DNA of 64,000 bases from DASQJJ01 sp964598355 (GTDB lineage: Bacteria > Patescibacteriota > Microgenomatia > Levybacterales > UBA12049). Position 1 is the first letter of the stretch; each line of letters opens with the position of its first letter. Position numbers and translations under genes: made by a program. Where the stretch lies: assembly GCA_964598355.1 (NCBI GenBank), contig CAZRBN010000001.1:1-64000 (forward strand), written 5' to 3'. The notes under the pieces are model-generated. The model made no database searches, was not told where the DNA came from, and saw only the letters and a program-made list of their open reading frames with translations. Shown piece by piece: positions 27,934 to 35,859 of the stretch.

Positions 27934-27962
27934 ATATTAGTTCTGATATATAAAAAAGTCAA
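27934..27962 (-). promoter_or_regulatory. leaderless promoter of sodN-sodX
   Basis: TTGACT (27957-27962), 17-bp spacer, TAATAT (27934-27939), 6 nt, ATG at 27927. Transcription should begin on the start codon. Confidence 0.65.
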
Positions 27963-28052
27963 CAGGAATAAGATAAAAATTGTTACATTGTTAAACACGA
28001 ACAAAAATAAAAAGCAAGAATTCAAAATAGCAGCTGATAAAATAATGTAGGC

Positions 28053-29807
28053 TTAGAAAATAATACGAACGCCACCTAAATCAGAGTATTCGAATGGATG
28101 CTCATCATGAATAGACCCAATAAGAATTCTATTCTTTCTTATTTTAAATTCTTTTGAAACTTCATCGATAAGGTCGGGACTAAATGGTTTATTTTTATAT
28201 ACCACATCCATATTGAAATGAGGGAAAGCGCCTGCCTTTTTTAAGTTTGGTAATACTTCTTTTAATTCTTCAAGGCTTTTATCATATTGTTCTTTATTGC
28301 CATTATTACAATGCACGAGAATAACATTTCTTCCTGTTTCATTTTTATTAATGTATTCAAGTACTTGAAATAAGCGATCCACATGGTGAATAAAGACGAC
28401 AAAACTACCATTAGTTACATCTTGAAAATTTTTGTAAACAAATTCATCAATTTTTCTAAGATATTTTGTAAATCGCAAAATAAGTTGTAATACCCAGTCA
28501 AATCGTAAAGAAAGAAAAACAAAAAGGATTGCTGGAACAAAATACATTCCGAAATAATCAAGATTTAATGGATTAATTTTTATATTTCCAATAACTCCAG
28601 CCACTGTTGCAAAGAATGCAATGAGTACAAAGATAACTGGAGCTCGATATGTTCTTTTTAGTTCAGTTCTGGTTTCTCGCATAATAAGATTACCGAGTGC
28701 AAACAAACTCATAACAGAAAGGAATGCAATGGTATATACACCTGCAAGTGATAGTAGATTACCATTTGTTATAAGAAGAATTGATGTACATAAAAGGAAA
28801 AATGCAACAACAATTCCTGGATAAGAACCTTTACTATTTTCTTTTGCTAAAAAGTTAGGAAAACAACCATCCGTTGTCATACGATAAATAAGCCCACTTA
28901 CGCCAACAAATGCTGTTAACACTGCACCAGCAAGTACTAAAAATGCATCTGCAATAAGAATATATTGGAAAATTATTCCGCCCATAGCCCTTGCAACGTT
29001 TGAAAGAAGAAAATCTTGAGACTTGAGAATAGTGTCAAATGGTAAAACATTTAATGCAGCAAGAGCTGTTAAAGGATTAAAAATAGCAACACCGATTAAC
29101 ATGTTACGAAGTGTTTTTCGAAATACTCCTGGTCCTTGTTCTTCAACGAAATTTGCCGAACTTTCATATCCAGATACTCCTAAAAGTGAAGTTGAAAAGC
29201 CAAAGAAAAATGCTGGAATAATACCACCAACCTGAGAAATAAGTAACCTGGTGTGAGTAATATTCTCAAAGAAGTACCAATGTCCTCCATGAACACTATA
29301 GAAAATTGCATATCCGACAAATACAGTAAGCACCAAAATATGGAATACAAAAATAGAAAAAGCAACTTTCGCAGAGTCTTTAATACCTGAAATAACCAAA
29401 ACTGCAAAAGCGAGCATGAGAAGAATTGTCACTGGAATAACAGGAATACTGATTGCTGAATGAATGTATTCAATAGCTGTTTTTCCTGAGATCACGGCTG
29501 TTGCAACATATGATAACAATGTCATTGTACCTGCGACTGCAGCTAACGTCTTTGAAGTTGCATTAAGCAAACAATTATATGCTCCCCCATTTGTAGGAAG
29601 TGCTTCGACTACTTCTATATAGACTGCTTTGTATAAAAACAAAACAACAGCAATAGAAAGAAGAATAAGTGGTGCAAAAACGCCAGCAAATGCAATAGCA
29701 ATACCGGAAACGTAAAATGTGGAACTTAAAATATCATTACCACAAATAGCGGTTGCAAACCACTGATTTAATTTAATATGTTCCTTACGTACAGGCTTTG
29801 TTACCAT
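28053..29807 (-). CDS. APC-superfamily amino acid permease with C-terminal cytosolic domain
   Basis: 584 residues. The first 430 form about 12 transmembrane helices with APC hallmarks: NGGAYNCLLN in helix 3 and GYESSANFVEEQ in helix 6. About 150 further residues make a soluble alpha/beta domain (NVILVHCNNG, ILIGSIHDEHPFEYSDLGGVRIIF) reminiscent of a USP-like or KUP-tail sensor domain. Substrate unknown. A promoter with a 27-nt leader lies upstream, with a 17-bp palindrome beyond it. Confidence 0.85.
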   Translation of the reverse strand: MVTKPVRKEHIKLNQWFATAICGNDILSSTFYVSGIAIAFAGVFAPLILLSIAVVLFLYKAVYIEVVEALPTNGGAYNCLLNATSKTLAAVAGTMTLLSYVATAVISGKTAIEYIHSAISIPVIPVTILLMLAFAVLVISGIKDSAKVAFSIFVFHILVLTVFVGYAIFYSVHGGHWYFFENITHTRLLISQVGGIIPAFFFGFSTSLLGVSGYESSANFVEEQGPGVFRKTLRNMLIGVAIFNPLTALAALNVLPFDTILKSQDFLLSNVARAMGGIIFQYILIADAFLVLAGAVLTAFVGVSGLIYRMTTDGCFPNFLAKENSKGSYPGIVVAFFLLCTSILLITNGNLLSLAGVYTIAFLSVMSLFALGNLIMRETRTELKRTYRAPVIFVLIAFFATVAGVIGNIKINPLNLDYFGMYFVPAILFVFLSLRFDWVLQLILRFTKYLRKIDEFVYKNFQDVTNGSFVVFIHHVDRLFQVLEYINKNETGRNVILVHCNNGNKEQYDKSLEELKEVLPNLKKAGAFPHFNMDVVYKNKPFSPDLIDEVSKEFKIRKNRILIGSIHDEHPFEYSDLGGVRIIF

Positions 29808-29834
29808 ATTAGTTTCTCTGTCTTAGAAGAAAGT

Positions 29835-29863
29835 ATTATAGAACAAAAACCATTAACAAACAA
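29835..29863 (-). promoter_or_regulatory. promoter of APC permease
   Basis: TTGTTT (29858-29863), 17-bp spacer, consensus TATAAT (29835-29840), about 27 nt before the ATG at 29807. Unlike its neighbours this transcript would have a leader. Confidence 0.6.
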
Positions 29864-29878
29864 GATAAGTTTCTAACG

Positions 29879-29895
29879 TGACTCACTGTGAGTCA
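29879..29895. promoter_or_regulatory. perfect palindrome upstream of the APC promoter
   Basis: TGACTCAC-T-GTGAGTCA, 8-bp perfect arms with a 1-nt centre, 15 bp upstream of the permease -35. The tiny centre and lack of a following U-tract argue against a terminator and for a protein-binding site. Confidence 0.45.
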
Positions 29896-29903
29896 AAAAC
29901 TAT

Positions 29904-30092
29904 CTAAGGATTATTGTGAAAGGACATCTGCGAGAGAGGAAGCATTGCTCCCTGAACAGTTTCTATCAGAGGTGACGAGTAGAATAAGAGAAGGAAAAAA
30001 GCAAATAAAACAACCAAAAGACCAGAAAGTATATCTAACTGTTTAATTTCTTTAATTTCTTCAAACGATAGGGCAGATTCCATTATTTTCAT
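29904..30092 (-). CDS. small membrane protein
   Basis: 62 residues: an acidic and basic N-terminal segment (MKIMESALSFEEIKEIKQLD), one strong transmembrane helix (about 21-41, LLVVLFAFFLLLFYSSP) and a short tail. No family recognised. Support for a real gene comes from its promoter: TACTAT just before the start, with an 11-bp-period CTTAG/CTTAC repeat exactly 32 bp upstream, the same geometry as two other promoters nearby. It follows the response-regulator gene and may belong to its regulon. Confidence 0.5.
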   Translation of the reverse strand: MKIMESALSFEEIKEIKQLDILSGLLVVLFAFFLLLFYSSPLIETVQGAMLPLSQMSFHNNP

Positions 30093-30094
30093 AT

Positions 30095-30148
30095 ATAGTA
30101 CAAAAAGAATTTAACAAGGGAATAATGGATCGGTAAGAGGACACTAAG
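30095..30148 (-). promoter_or_regulatory. activator-type promoter with CTTAG-N6-CTTAC box
   Basis: On the minus strand CTTAG (30144-30148) and CTTAC (30133-30137) start 11 bp apart; 32 bp further is TACTAT (30095-30100). No -35 hexamer is visible, as expected for a promoter needing an activator. Confidence 0.5.
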
Positions 30149-30157
30149 AAAAGCAGG

Positions 30158-30826
30158 TTACTCCTTAATCATATAACCAAAACCACGCACGGAGTGGATG
30201 AGTTTCTTTTTATAATCGGCATCTATTTTTTTGCGAAGATACCCTATATATACATCAACAACTCGCGTATCTACTTCATAGGAATACAACCATACTCTAT
30301 TAAGTATCATTTCTCGAGTCAATACGCGTCCCTTATTACTAATAAGATATTGGAGTAGTTTAAACTCATGAGGAGAGAGTTGTATAAGTGTGCCACTTCT
30401 TTTAACTTCAAACGTCTTATTATTTAACTCTAAATCTGCAATTATTAACTTTACTTCATCACTGTGGCGAAGTCTGGCCTTAATGCGTGCAATAAGTTCA
30501 TCAGCAACAAATGGTTTGGTAATATAATCATCCGCACCTAAATTAAGTCCGCGGACAACATCTGACACATCATCTTTTGCAGTAAGAATAATAATAGGGA
30601 GGTCCGGATATTTTTTTCTTATTTCAAGACAAACAGCTTCACCAGCTAAGTTGGGAAGACCTAAATCAAGTAGCACTAAATCAGGCTGAGATTTTTTAAT
30701 AAGAGATAATGCTTGAACGCCATCAGAAGCAACTTCGGCAGCAAAACCATTATCCAAAAGAAGCTCTCTCAAAAATTCTTGAATTCCTTGATCGTCTTCA
30801 ACAACTAATACTTTATTTACCATCAT
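30158..30826 (-). CDS. OmpR/PhoB-family response regulator
   Basis: 222 residues from ATG 30826 (MMVNKVLVVEDDQ); a longer frame would add 20 residues upstream of a good promoter. Receiver domain: acidic EDD near residue 10, phospho-acceptor Asp in LVLLDLGLP (about 54), Thr in IILTAKDD, Lys in YITKPF. A C-terminal winged helix follows, with LSPHEFKLLQYLISNKGRVLTREMI and RVVDVYIGYLRKKI. No kinase gene is cotranscribed. The two large soluble kinases at 31.8-38.9 kb are candidate partners. Tandem CTTAC repeats lie upstream of its own promoter. Confidence 0.9.
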   Translation of the reverse strand: MMVNKVLVVEDDQGIQEFLRELLLDNGFAAEVASDGVQALSLIKKSQPDLVLLDLGLPNLAGEAVCLEIRKKYPDLPIIILTAKDDVSDVVRGLNLGADDYITKPFVADELIARIKARLRHSDEVKLIIADLELNNKTFEVKRSGTLIQLSPHEFKLLQYLISNKGRVLTREMILNRVWLYSYEVDTRVVDVYIGYLRKKIDADYKKKLIHSVRGFGYMIKE

Positions 30827-30832
30827 ATATCT

Positions 30833-30862
30833 ATTGTAGTAGCTTATTGAAAAGCATGTCAA
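30833..30862 (-). promoter_or_regulatory. leaderless promoter of the response regulator
   Basis: TTGACA (30857-30862), 18-bp spacer, TACAAT (30833-30838), 6 nt, ATG at 30826. Confidence 0.65.
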
Positions 30863-30927
30863 TTGAGGACACCTTTCATTAAGCAATTTCGTGCTTTACC
30901 ATTCTCTTATAAAACACCAAAGAGTGC

Positions 30928-30954
30928 GTAAGAGAAAGGTAAGAATTAGGTAAG
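30928..30954 (-). promoter_or_regulatory. triple CTTAC direct repeat, putative response-regulator site
   Basis: On the minus strand CTTAC occurs three times with exact 11-bp spacing (30950-30954, 30939-30943, 30928-30932), about 65 bp upstream of the -35 of the regulator gene. Head-to-tail repeats once per helical turn are typical of OmpR/PhoB-family binding. Confidence 0.5.
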
Positions 30955-30986
30955 ATTAGCTTCTTCATGCTTTTGCTTGCTCTTAC

Positions 30987-31217
30987 TCAATTTTCATAAC
31001 TTTTCTTAGTATTTTGCCTTGATTTTCCCCCTAAACTCCCTGCTTTTTTCGCTCTTTCAGGGTTATTTTTAAAATTACCTGGACTTACCCTTCCGCCTTT
31101 TTTTCCGATAGCACTATAAAAATGCTCTCCGTATTTTTGCGATGTTTTTAATCCTCCTGCTTTGCCAGCAAGCGAATGTCCTTTTCTGTTACCATGCCAA
31201 CCAGAAGAATTACCCAT
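30987..31217 (-). CDS. KGG-repeat stress-induced protein
   Basis: 76 residues, very basic and Gly-rich. Repeats KAGGLKTSQKYG, KKGGRVSPGNF and SLGGKSRQ match the KGG (Con-10/YciG-like) general stress family, which is small and mostly disordered; its biochemical role is not settled. The promoter carries the CTTAC/CTTAG box 32 bp upstream of TACTGT, so it is probably controlled by the adjacent response regulator. Confidence 0.75.
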   Translation of the reverse strand: MGNSSGWHGNRKGHSLAGKAGGLKTSQKYGEHFYSAIGKKGGRVSPGNFKNNPERAKKAGSLGGKSRQNTKKSYEN

Positions 31218-31227
31218 TTCTTATTAC

Positions 31228-31281
31228 ACAGTAACTATCCCACGTAAGAAGACTTTCCTATCTTCCTAAGAGAATGGTAAG
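31228..31281 (-). promoter_or_regulatory. activator-type promoter with CTTAC-N6-CTTAG box
   Basis: On the minus strand CTTAC (31277-31281) and CTTAG (31266-31270) start 11 bp apart; 32 bp further is TACTGT (31228-31233), followed 10 nt later by the KGG gene start. The 14-bp word TAAGAGAATGGTAA (31267-31280) recurs inverted at 30896-30909 and with one mismatch at 30929-30942. Confidence 0.5.
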
Positions 31282-31287
31282 AGGAAA

Positions 31288-31842
31288 CTATAGCGTTGCA
31301 ATTGTCGCTTTAAGACGCTTAAAGTCTTGTTCAAAATAGACAAAATTTTTTACAAATCGAATAGCTGCTGCAGGATGATAGCTTATAAAATATTTCTGTC
31401 CATTTTTATTTATTACTTTTCCGTGTTCTTTGGCAACTGATACCGACATGTCTAAAACTGCTTTACTTGCAACACTTCCCAAAAGTACGAGTAATTGTGG
31501 CTGTATAATACCAATTTGTTTCCATAAATAGTGTTTCCCATGATCTATCTGTTCTTGAGAGAGAGTACCTGTAGCAGGCAAATATTTACCTAAACTTGTT
31601 ATAAAGACTTCATCTTCTGAAAGTCCTATATCACGTATTTGTTTTCTCAGAAGTTGCCCTGAGCGACCAATAAAAGGACGTCCTGTTTCTGCTTCTTGTT
31701 TGCCAGGTGCTTCCCCAATAAACATAATGCTAGCATTAGGATTTCCTTCTCCCGGAACAGGTTTTCCCAAAGATCCTTTTTGGCATACTCTACAATGTGC
31801 AATTTCTTCAGCAATTTCTGCCAGTTGTCCCTTTTTATTCAT
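31288..31842 (-). CDS. family-4 uracil-DNA glycosylase-like protein with incomplete Fe-S ligands
   Basis: 184 residues. Motif A GEAPGKQEAETGRPFIGRSG and the C-terminal YHPAAA motif identify the UDG superfamily, family 4. Family 4 enzymes hold a 4Fe-4S cluster with four Cys. Here the first pair CRVC is present, but the third (normally in KCRPP) is Tyr in GKYLPATG, and the expected fourth is replaced in DHGKHYLW. The cluster is thus probably lost or altered. Proposed role: excision of uracil from DNA. Its start overlaps the end of the large kinase gene by 8 bp. Confidence 0.8.
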   Translation of the reverse strand: MNKKGQLAEIAEEIAHCRVCQKGSLGKPVPGEGNPNASIMFIGEAPGKQEAETGRPFIGRSGQLLRKQIRDIGLSEDEVFITSLGKYLPATGTLSQEQIDHGKHYLWKQIGIIQPQLLVLLGSVASKAVLDMSVSVAKEHGKVINKNGQKYFISYHPAAAIRFVKNFVYFEQDFKRLKATIATL

Positions 31843-34800
31843 GATTGTGTTGTTTTAGAGGAAGATAGACATATATCTTGGTCCCTTGCCCAACTGAACT
31901 CTCAACCCACATTTTTCCTTCATGTCTTTTAACAATTTCTGATGATATATGAAGGCCTAGTCCAAGACCAGGAAAATTCTGTCCATTACGTATGGGTGAG
32001 CGATAAAATGGCTCAAAAATATTTTCTTGATCATTTTTTTCAATACCTACCCCATAATCTTTTACACATATAGTAACGCCTTTATTATCTTCCGTGAGAA
32101 GAACATCTACTGTATCTGCATCAGGGGAATATTTAATAGCATTGGTCAGTAGATTAATAATGACTTGTCTCATTCTTTCTTTATCAAGAAGTATTATTTT
32201 TTTTGATTCACCTATTAAATTGAGCTTATGAGTAACGGTTGTATATTGTATTTCTTCAATGGTATCTTTCAGAAGATTTTCTATAGCTACTTTTTCTTTA
32301 TTAAACATAATCTTCCCTGACTTAATTTTTGTTACATCAAGTAAATCGTTAATAAGTTTTGTCAATCTATCCAACTGAACGTCCAATTTTGTAATCATGG
32401 TATATGTTTTTTGATCTCCTAATTGTTGTATCCTTTCACTTAAAATACCCGCGTATAATTTTGCACTGGTAATAGGAGTTTTGAGTTCATGGCTCGCTGT
32501 ACTAATAAACTCGTCTTTTAATTTCTCTTTTTGTTTTTCTTCTGTAATATCTTGAGCAACAGAAACAATGAGCAAAATATTTCCTGCATCATCAAAGATA
32601 GGTGCTGAGGTCACTTGTCTCCATTGATTTTCATGGGTATCTCGAAAAGTAACACACATAGTAATTTGGGTTGGTTTTTTTTCACGCATAGTGCGATGTA
32701 GTGTCATTTGATCCTCAGACAACAAATGTCCCTCTTCATCAACAATTTTTTCAAACCTGGAAAGGTAATTATCGTAGGATATATCTTCAACAAATTCTTC
32801 TATACTAGAATATCTATTTAACTTCGCTGCTGCATGATTAACATATAAAATATCTCCTTTTGCATCCCATACAACAACAGCATCTGCAACATTTTCAAAT
32901 ATGATTTCTAACTCATCTTTTGATTGTTTGATTGTGGTCTCATATTCTATTCGCTCAGTAATATCTCTGTAATTTATTACCAATGCTTTAATATTTTGAT
33001 TGTGCAGCATATTTCTTCCTACACCTTCCATCCAAGGAATTGACCCATTTTTATTAATTCTCCTGTACGTAATGGGAAGCAGCTGATCTCCAGGAGAAGA
33101 GACTAATTCTTTAATAAACATTTTTACTTTTTCTTGATCTTTAGGGTAAATAGCACTAACCATTGATTTTTTTAATTGTTCTTCAGGAGAATATCCAGTC
33201 ACTCTTTTTGTAGATGGACTTGAATAAATAATAGTTCCATTTGCATCTGTTAAGACGATTGCATCTGAGCTATATTCAATAAGAGCTCTAAAGCGTGCTT
33301 CTCTTCTTTCAATTTCCTGAGTAACTAATTTCTTCTCATGAATATCTGTCTCGGTTCCAAACCAGCGAGTAATAATACCTTTCCTATTCTTAATCGGAAC
33401 TGCTTTTGATAAAAACCATCGATATTCTCCCTTCTTATTACGAATACGAAACTCTACTTCATACGGCTTTTTCTCCCTTCGTGCTTTCTCCCACTGCTCG
33501 TGTACAAACTTTTTATCGTCGGGATGAAGCACTTCAAGCCAAAGATCTTTCTCTATTAGTTTCTCCTGAGAAATTCCGGTATATTCTTCCCATCTCATAT
33601 TGTAATATTCCGATTTCCCTATTTTATCGCCAGTCCATACAAGTTGTGGAATAGTTTCGGCAAGTTGCCTCCAATTTTCTTCACTTTGACGAAGACTTTC
33701 GGTAATTCGTTTTTCTTTTTCATAAATGTTGGACCTTTCTATAGCCTGAGAAGTCTGCTGAGCAAGTGACATAATAAAGCTCTTGTCTTCTTCTGTAAAA
33801 GAGACGGTTTTATCAAAGAGCAATTGAAGACATCCAAGGACTTCTCCACCAACTGACAAGGGAACTGTTGCTTGCGACTTGAAATTAGTTGCATCTACAA
33901 ATTTCTTTGCAACTGTATAATGCGAAGGAAAATCAAAAATATTACTAATATAAAATGGATAATTCTTTTTAAGTACCTCCCACATAATTAACGGTTCTTT
34001 TTCTGAAAATTCATCCTTTTTTTTAATATTTTTATCTATGTAATATTTGGGGTATCCACGATAAGCAACAATCCGTAAAGTCTTTTTGTCTTCACTCAAT
34101 AAAGCAACCTCTCCACCATTCGCCCCAAGAATTTTCATTCCTTCCTTCATAATTGTTTGGAGAACTTGTTGTAGTGTGACCGCTTTAGATAACAGAGAGG
34201 TAATATGCTGTAGTGATTCTATTCTTTTTAATACAATTCTTAAGTACTCTTTTTGAGACTTTTCCTCCTCATACATTTTTGCCCTCTCATAAGCTTGCGT
34301 AAATAATTGTGAAAGCGTTATCAAAAATTCTGTCTCATCTTTTGTAAACTTATTATGGTGTTTGAAGAATAGTCCTAAAACACCCACGGAATTATTTTCT
34401 GCTACAAGAGGCATTAATGCTCCTGCATTGCAATCAATTCTATGAGCAAATTGTCTCATAACTACATACTCCTGAGATAAAGAGGAGAAATCGGTAATCA
34501 TGAGAGGAAGTTTTGTCTTAATAACATCCATCATAAGTAAAGGCTGGTTTACTGAAGCTTCCATCCATGTACCAGTCCCACTTTTTGTAAATGATGTAGG
34601 ATAGCCTGCAAAAGTAAGTATTTTTATGTTTTTTCTATCTTCAGAAAGTACTGTTATTTCTCCGCCAATAGCATTTAATCCTTTTATTGCCTCCTCAATG
34701 ATAATTTTGCCAATTTCTTTTGGAGTTAAAGCTTTTGAGAGAGAAACAGTAATTGTATTAAGAGCTTTGATGCGGTCAACAACCTGTGTCAAGGCATTTT

Positions 34801-35383
34801 TTTGCCGTAACTCCTCATCATATAAACGCGCCCGATCCACAGCCTGAGAACATTGCTGCACAAGAGCATACAGAAATTCTTGTTCTTCAACCGTAAATTC
34901 TTGTATTTCCTTAAAAGCGAAATTGACACATCCTAACACTGTGTTACCAGCCAAAAATGGTATTGCAATAAAACCTTCTTTTTCTGTTTTAGTAAAAATA
35001 TCAGCTATATGTGGATAGAGTTTTTTCTTTTCTTCAAATGAACGAAGAAAGACTGGCTTACGCATTCGGATTGCGTCTTGAATGGGAGTGGGAACATCTT
35101 CTCGTAAAGTAGTTACCTTTTCAATCTGCTCCTTGCTGTACCCCATATATGCAGTAAGAGAGAGTTTTTTTTGCTCATCAAAAAGCCATACTGATCCAGC
35201 ACTTGCATGAATTGTAGCAGCACCCAAGCTAACCACTATTTCCGCTATTTGCTGACTAGTAACTGCTTGTGTAAGAGCTGTTGTGACGTATTGAAGACGA
35301 TATAATCTATCACGAGCTTCCTCAGCTTCGTGAAGAATAGTTTCTTCTGATAATAATATCTTTCCTTTTTTTGCGTTTCCCAC
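31835..35383 (-). CDS. large soluble histidine kinase with three GAF and three PAS domains
   Basis: 1182 residues starting at GTG. No transmembrane helix. Order: GAF (about 30-185), GAF (about 215-370), GAF (about 395-550), PAS (about 570-690, ending RWFGTETDIHEKK), PAS (about 700-815), PAS (about 830-945), HisKA with the phospho-His in STASHELKTPIT (about 958), and HATPase with NLLTNAIKYSP (N box), DYGVGIEK (G1) and GLGLGLHIS (G2). A cytosolic multi-input sensor, likely for small ligands or redox. The partner is probably the orphan regulator at 30158-30826. Coupled to the UDG-like gene. Confidence 0.9.
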   Translation of the reverse strand: MGNAKKGKILLSEETILHEAEEARDRLYRLQYVTTALTQAVTSQQIAEIVVSLGAATIHASAGSVWLFDEQKKLSLTAYMGYSKEQIEKVTTLREDVPTPIQDAIRMRKPVFLRSFEEKKKLYPHIADIFTKTEKEGFIAIPFLAGNTVLGCVNFAFKEIQEFTVEEQEFLYALVQQCSQAVDRARLYDEELRQKNALTQVVDRIKALNTITVSLSKALTPKEIGKIIIEEAIKGLNAIGGEITVLSEDRKNIKILTFAGYPTSFTKSGTGTWMEASVNQPLLMMDVIKTKLPLMITDFSSLSQEYVVMRQFAHRIDCNAGALMPLVAENNSVGVLGLFFKHHNKFTKDETEFLITLSQLFTQAYERAKMYEEEKSQKEYLRIVLKRIESLQHITSLLSKAVTLQQVLQTIMKEGMKILGANGGEVALLSEDKKTLRIVAYRGYPKYYIDKNIKKKDEFSEKEPLIMWEVLKKNYPFYISNIFDFPSHYTVAKKFVDATNFKSQATVPLSVGGEVLGCLQLLFDKTVSFTEEDKSFIMSLAQQTSQAIERSNIYEKEKRITESLRQSEENWRQLAETIPQLVWTGDKIGKSEYYNMRWEEYTGISQEKLIEKDLWLEVLHPDDKKFVHEQWEKARREKKPYEVEFRIRNKKGEYRWFLSKAVPIKNRKGIITRWFGTETDIHEKKLVTQEIERREARFRALIEYSSDAIVLTDANGTIIYSSPSTKRVTGYSPEEQLKKSMVSAIYPKDQEKVKMFIKELVSSPGDQLLPITYRRINKNGSIPWMEGVGRNMLHNQNIKALVINYRDITERIEYETTIKQSKDELEIIFENVADAVVVWDAKGDILYVNHAAAKLNRYSSIEEFVEDISYDNYLSRFEKIVDEEGHLLSEDQMTLHRTMREKKPTQITMCVTFRDTHENQWRQVTSAPIFDDAGNILLIVSVAQDITEEKQKEKLKDEFISTASHELKTPITSAKLYAGILSERIQQLGDQKTYTMITKLDVQLDRLTKLINDLLDVTKIKSGKIMFNKEKVAIENLLKDTIEEIQYTTVTHKLNLIGESKKIILLDKERMRQVIINLLTNAIKYSPDADTVDVLLTEDNKGVTICVKDYGVGIEKNDQENIFEPFYRSPIRNGQNFPGLGLGLHISSEIVKRHEGKMWVESSVGQGTKIYVYLPLKQHNHE

Positions 35384-35433
35384 GGTAAATAGACCGCTTT
35401 TGTGGCAGTAATCTTAGCATATCATACTTCCTA

Positions 35434-35749
35434 TTATGAAACCTCCGTAAACAAAAAGATAATAACTCCAATGATGATAATTAAAACCACAATGTTAGAA
35501 AGTCCCGCAAAAAAAAATACCGAGCAACGACAAAATCCATAAAAGAAGTAATACTCTAGCAATTTCTCGAAAAGGACGTGGAAGAATACCAATCATTGCC
35601 AATACAACAGCTAACACTAGTAGATTTCATAAAGAAATAGGATGCCCATTTATGGAAAATAGTATGGGGTTAGGAATAGCAAAAAGTATGATAGGAATAT
35701 ATCCAAGTACCCATAATACAACAAGAATAAGAAGTAACGCTAATAACAC
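35434..35749 (-). pseudogene. broken small polytopic membrane protein gene
   Basis: This lies in the 476-bp stretch between the kinase and msrA, which holds no intact gene. From GTG 35749 a hydrophobic frame reads MLLALLLILVVLWVLGYIP, then NGHPISL, an in-frame TGA (35627-35629, Trp expected), NLLVLAVVLAMIGILP, and RPFREIARVLLLLWILSLLGIFF. It leaves frame at A9 (35509-35517, plus strand) and resumes as AGLSNIVVLIIIIGVIIF to TAA 35434. About 105 codons, three or four membrane segments, family not named. TAGAAT lies 6 nt before the GTG, and a CTTAA/CTTAC box lies 32 bp above that, so the promoter is intact. Confidence 0.55.
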
Positions 35750-35755
35750 ACAGAC

Positions 35756-35809
35756 ATTCTATTCATTCAACCATACAAGCGTATACAAAATAAGTAAGAA
35801 TACCTTAAG
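35756..35809 (-). promoter_or_regulatory. activator-type promoter with CTTAA-N6-CTTAC box
   Basis: Minus strand: CTTAA (35805-35809) and CTTAC (35794-35798) start 11 bp apart, then 32 bp, then TAGAAT (35756-35761), then 6 nt to the GTG. Same geometry as the promoters at 30095-30148 and 31228-31281. Confidence 0.5.
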
Positions 35810-35847
35810 ATTTTTTGGTTTGAATAGTGAAAAACAGTAATCTGTGG

Positions 35848-35853
35848 TATTAT
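35848..35853 (+). promoter_or_regulatory. -10 element of leaderless msrA promoter
   Basis: TATTAT, 6 nt, ATG at 35860. No clear -35. Confidence 0.45.
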
Positions 35854-35859
35854 ACATGT

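Noticed and set aside
35652..35840. 62-residue plus-strand open frame before msrA
   Set aside because: Overlaps the better-supported broken membrane-protein gene on the minus strand and shows no family or start signal.
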